Source: Sparassis latifolia (taxonomy: Eukaryota; Basidiomycota; Agaricomycetes; Polyporales; Sparassidaceae). From it: 64,000 nt of DNA. The number at the start of each line of letters is the position of its first letter. Positions within the stretch are counted from its first letter, which is position 1. The position numbers were made by a program, and so were the translations under genes. Below are positions 59,488 to 64,000 of this stretch, in pieces. The notes under the pieces were generated by a model, which did no database searches, had not been told where the DNA came from, and saw only the letters and a list, made by a program, of their open reading frames with translations. The stretch is taken from NCBI GenBank assembly GCA_018466975.1, contig CM031553.1, positions 620,001-684,000 of the forward strand, read 5' to 3'.

Positions 59488-61538
59488 AGGAGCCAGTATA
59501 ATAGGCTATAGTTAATCTGCTGAATATTACTAGACAATATACTAAGAGTTAGTAGGCGACTTTGTAGACTATTCAATAGTACAGCTCTTATCAACTCACA
59601 TAACTTATTAAGTGATAATGAGACATTGTAGGACTTACTGCACATTATAAGATGGCACACTAGGAGCTAGTAAAGAATATCATCATACTAGGAGTTAGTA
59701 GAGAATACAATAACAATTTCTTGGATACATTGTTATAGGCACATTTGTAACAGTTTCCAGTGTCATTTTTTGTAGTGATTCTTCTAGGCACATTTGTAAC
59801 AGTTTCTAGTGTCATTTTTTGTAGTGGTCTGTACAGGCACGTTGTTCACATTTTTTGTAGTAATTCTTGTCGGCGCATTTGTAACAGGTTTTAGGGTCAT
59901 TTTTTGTAGTGATTCTTATGTATTAAGAATCAGTAAATGAATTTGTAAACTACTGTAAGGCTCTTTAATCCTTGTAAAATGCCTCCTAACCACTTTTTAG
60001 TAATGTTTTTATATACTTTTCGGAAAACAACATAGTAATATTATTTTGAAGCTATATCTCAGCTGAATCTTTTAAAATGCGTACTAGCCACTTTTTAGTA
60101 ATGTTTTTGTATACTTTTTGCAAAACAACATAGTAATATCAGTTTGAAGCTATTTTTCAGCTTAGTCTTTTAAAATGCATACTAGTCACTTTTTAGTGAT
60201 GTTTTTCTATACATTTTGCAAAATGACATAGTAATATCATTTTGAAGCCAATTTTTCAGCTCAGTCTTTTAGCATTCATACTAGTAACTTTTTAGTAATG
60301 TTTTTGTACACTTTTTGCAAAACAACATAGTAATATCATTTTGAAGCCATTTTGAAGCCGAGTCATTTAGAATGCATACTCAGCACTTTTTGGTAATGTT
60401 TTTATATAGATTTTACAAATTGATATAATAGCATCATTTTGAAGCCATTTTTCAACTAAGTCTTTTAAAATGCATACTGGTCACTTTTAAGTAAGGTTTT
60501 TGTATACTTTTTGCAAAACAAATTTTAAAGCAATATTGAAGGTTATTTTTAGCAGAGGTGTACTAACAATTTTTAGTAACATTCTTATATAGTTTTAATA
60601 AAAGAACAGAGTAATATCATTTTAAAGTCATGTTTTAGATAATTCTACTCTGAGATGCCTAGCAAGAAGTTAAACTATTATCAGACAGCGACAAATAAAT
60701 TATTATTTACATTGTACTAAATTATCAACTAATATTAAATTGGATGCAAAAAAGTTGGTAGGTGACACAGTAGATGTATAAAACTCATGTGATAGCATAA
60801 CATATTATTGTTATAAAGTGTGTCTCATACTCTAATACACTACTATAAGATTTTTATAAACTACAATCAGATGACATTTTATAAGCAAGTCAAGAGTGTA
60901 ATATTGTTAGAAGCTTATTATATATTACTAAGCAATATACCAGTTATTGAATAACATTATAGACTATTATAATGCTCTCATTTAAAAAGCACTAACATTT
61001 TCTTATAACTTTTTTGTATAGACATATAGATGACATGCTCGACTATTGCAGAACTGTTACTAAATATTTCTAAGTAAAATCTTAGCATACTAAAACATTG
61101 TAATGCAGTTGTTAATAATACCTGGAGTATCTAAATAATATTATAAGTCATTATAATACTTTATTTCTTTTTAGTATCTGTATAAAATGAATTTTTACAT
61201 AAATCTAGTTGAAATAAAAACAGAGTTTCAGAGCTTCAGAAAAGAATACACTAGCAAGAAAGACTGGATTTCTTATTAGTATAGCATCAAATTTTAGTAT
61301 ATTTTTGCCTAAAGTAACTGTTTTAAGTGAATACAAATGGTGAAATCTTTAAATAGATACTGAATAAAAATACAACGTGCCATGCAATGCAATGGACCAT
61401 TCTTCACAAGTAATCAACTACTAAGAAGTAATACAAAATGATTAATGCATGTGAGAACAATTAGATGATGAGAAAAAGGCAGGAACACAGAACCTCAGGA
61501 ATCGTTCCTGCCATGCAAAGCAATGGCTCACTCCTCAT
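59488..61538 (+). repeat. right part of the AT-rich repeat with a 98-bp tandem array
   Basis: Block R (to about 59990) contains four inverted 49-bp units near 59.73-59.92 kb. From about 60024 to 60530, units with the core AACATAGTAATATCATTTTG recur every 96-99 bp (starts near 60024, 60122, 60220, 60319, 60415, 60511). The remainder to 61538 parallels 31300-32100. It is non-coding. Confidence 0.75.
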
Positions 61539-61541
61539 AAG

Positions 61542-64000
61542 TCAGTCTTTGAAAAGAAAGCAGCTGAATGCTTTTCAGAAACCAGGCCTTGGGACCATGC
61601 CATTGACTTGAAATCTAATTTATTCCATGTAACTGTAAAGTCTATCTATTATCGCTCAAGGACCAAGGAGCAATGAATGACTTCTTAGAAGAAAATCTGT
61701 GAAAGGGATACATTCAACTATTAAAATCACCCATGGCCTCACCATTCTTCTTCATTGGAAAGAAAGACAGAGCACTATGTCCCTGTCAGAATTACCGATA
61801 CCTGAATGAAGGGACAGTGAAAAATGCCTACCCTCTCCTGCTCATTTTTGAACTCATGGATTAACTCAAGGGTGTATCAATTTTTACGAAATTGGATTTA
61901 TGTTTCAGATATAACAATGTCAGAGTCAAAGATGGTGATCAGTGAAAGGGTGCATTTAAGACAAATTGTGGACTTTTTGAACCTATAGTCATGTTTTTTT
62001 GGACTCTGCAACTCCCTGATGACTTTCCAAATGATAATGAATACACTCTTTGAGGACATAATTGATGAAGCATGGATAGTCATTTACATAGATGATATCC
62101 TTATCTTCTCGAACAATTTGAAAGAACATTATGTTCAAACGTGATGTGTACTCACCAATGACTCAAAGACAACGACCTATTCCTTAAACCAGAAAAGTGT
62201 TTCTTTGATGTTAAGGAAGTTGAATTCCTAGGCATAATCATTCAAGAAAACTACATCAGCATAGACCCTATCAAACTTAAAGAAATTGCAGAATGGCTTA
62301 AACCAAGCAAAGTAAAAGGTGTTTGCTCTTTCTTAGAGTTTGGAAACTTCTACCAGAAATTCATTGCCAACTTCTCAGATATTGCCAAACTATTGATGAA
62401 CCTTACATATACTGCTGCTGGATCTCCACCTTTTGAATGGACAACAGAATGCCAGATGGCTTTTGACACATTAAAACAATGATTCAGTACCACCCCAGTA
62501 CTGTTACTGCCTGACAAGGCAAAACCCTTTATTGTCAAATCTGACACTTTCAAGTTTGCTACGGGTGCAGTTTTACACCAAGCTGATATCAATGGAGACC
62601 TTCATCCTTGTGCCTACATTTCACAGATGCTCAACTCATCTGAACAAAACTATAAAATCTATGACCATGAACTCCTTGGAATCATTCGAGCCTTTACTGA
62701 ATGGCATCATTATCTCAAATGCTCTCTCCATCTCGTCAAAGTTTGCAGTGATCACAAGAACCTCATGTATTTTCATACAGCCCAGAAGTTAAATCACTGA
62801 CAAGCATGATAAAGTCTCAAATTATAGCAATTTGATCTTCACCTCATCCACGTCTCTGGCACTCCAATGATCTAATCTGATGTGTTATCTCATTGTAACA
62901 AACTTGATGACAGTGAAAGTGACAATGAAGATTGCATCCTCTTACCTGAGGCAATGTTCGTGTGATCTATTTCCTCATCCTCAATACTATTCGACGAAAT
63001 TAGGAATCATGCAGCAAAAGACCTCATTGTTCATGAAGTCCTTGAAGTGATCATGCATAAAGAGCCATTCTCCATAAAATCCTCACTGTGTGACTGAAAA
63101 GTTTATGATGATGTCATCCTTTATAAGGGAAAGATTTATATCTCACCATCCAAACCTCTCTATTGTGACCTCATTTGACTACATCATGACTCCCCCCGAC
63201 ATGGGCCACCCTGGAAAGTTCAACACTCTTGAACTGTTACGATGCAAATTTTGGTGACTTGGCATGTATGCATTTGTCAACAATTATATTGAAGGCTGTG
63301 CTGCCTGTTAACAGATAAAACTGAATACTCATCCAACTTGTATTCCTTTTGAACCAATTCTCGCAAACTCACACACATTTTCATTTTTCTGTTGCATCAC
63401 CAATTTTATCACTGACCTCCCCATTTCCCAGTTTTAATTTGATTATGGTCATGGTAGACCATGACCTTATGAAGGGGGTGATTCTTACACCCTGCCTCAA
63501 AATGATTACTGCTGAGGAAACAGCCAAGATTTTTCATAACAAAGTCTACTCGCAATTTGAATTATCTGACTGAATTATCTCAGATAGAGGACCTCAATAT
63601 GCATTTAAGGTCTTCCAAGAATTAAATCAACTACTCCAGATCAGATCATCAATAAGTACAGCTTATCACTCTCAAACAGACAAAGAAACAGAACGAGTCA
63701 ACCAGGAGCTGGAAATCTATCTTCAACTCTATTGCAGAAACAACCCTAAAATATGAACTGATCACCTGCCAGACCTCAAGTTTTGTCATAATACGAGGGA
63801 ACACTCAGCATGAAAGATGAGCCCATTTCGCATTATAATGGAATACGAACCATGTGGACTCCCTTTTGTATTTCTAACCACAAACATTCCATTGGTTGAA
63901 TTCAGGCTCAACATATTGCAGAAAATAAGGCTAGAAGTATTAGCCATGCACGAGTTAACCCAACAACAGATGGCAGACTGAGTCAGACAAGAATCACTGA
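61542..64000 (+). pseudogene. 3' portion of the split Ty3/gypsy element: reverse transcriptase, RNase H, integrase
   Basis: This continues the element interrupted at 37784. [65 protein letters not shown], and active site YIDDILIFS near 62.09 kb, then [20 protein letters not shown]. RNase [20 protein letters not shown] and [16 protein letters not shown]. Integrase: an HHCC finger (MGHPGKFNTLELL ... CAAC), catalytic Asp in [12 protein letters not shown], and Glu in [17 protein letters not shown]. The window ends inside the integrase C-terminal region. Many stops (for example DQ*KGAF, LKQ*FST) and a frameshift near 63.19 kb make it inactive. Confidence 0.85.

Larger units (their letters stand above)
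37785..61538 (+). repeat. AT-rich dispersed repeat (about 3.4 kb) inserted in the gypsy element and itself split by a Plavaka transposon
   Basis: Removing 39161-59486 leaves a continuous unit of about 3.4 kb: block P (37791-38222), Q (to about 38640), S (to 39160), R (59487-59990) and T (59990-61538). Possible 3-bp AAG duplications flank it (37782-37784 and 61539-61541). It is non-coding throughout. Partial copies occur at 22975-23687, 29492-32103 and 32104-34034. I cannot place it in a known class. One end of the inverted copy shows the hairpin ACGATTCCT-GAGGTACG-AAGGAATCGT. Confidence 0.6.

Noticed and set aside
24328..62500. An alternative genetic code in which TGA is read as Arg or Trp
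   Set aside because: The host genes at 1-16 kb end at normal stops and contain no internal TGA; TGA is frequent only in mobile-element relics and fits C-to-T mutation.

Overview
The window looks like a piece of a filamentous basidiomycete genome (Agaricomycetes; possibly Polyporales, but that is a weak guess). The evidence is short GT-AG introns of about 50-60 nt in every recognisable host gene, a basidiomycete-type DUF6534 membrane protein, a PAK-type kinase, and a transposon set (Plavaka, KDZ, LINE with RNase H, Ty3 elements) typical of mushrooms. All identifications were made by eye from motifs and remembered family features; no database search was run.

Region 1 (1-16 kb) is an ordinary gene-bearing stretch. 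It holds the 3' end of an unrecognised gene (+), a CRIB-containing PAK/STE20-type kinase (-), a seven-helix DUF6534 protein (-), a large disordered hydrophilic protein (-) and a type II membrane-anchored methyltransferase-like protein (+). For four of these the exon lengths I chose sum to an exact multiple of three.

Region 2 (16-34 kb) is visibly AT-rich and made of decayed mobile DNA. It contains a 951-bp foldback element with tRNA-like promoter boxes in each arm, a KDZ transposase relic, a LINE copy, remnants of host-like genes around 28-29.4 kb, and an unclassified AT-rich repeat family with 49-bp and 98-bp tandem arrays. One copy of that family carries a 1394-bp hAT-like MITE with an 8-bp target duplication.

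Region 3 (34-64 kb) is a set of nested insertions. A Ty3/gypsy element (gag at 35.8 kb, RT and integrase at 61.5-64 kb) is split by a copy of the AT-rich repeat. That repeat is split by a 20.3-kb Plavaka-type DNA transposon (39161-59486; short TIR, TA duplication, and an empty site in a related copy at about 33.52 kb). The Plavaka element carries a transposase gene (-) and a DUF6698 gene (+). Between them sits a 12-kb LTR retrotransposon with 1.39-kb LTRs and antisense ORFs; a 534-bp MITE sits on a splice donor of the transposase. Nearly all coding regions of the mobile elements carry stops of the CGA-to-TGA or CAA/CAG-to-TAA/TAG kind, and the two LTRs differ almost only by transitions. This suggests decay through cytosine methylation/deamination or a RIP-like process.
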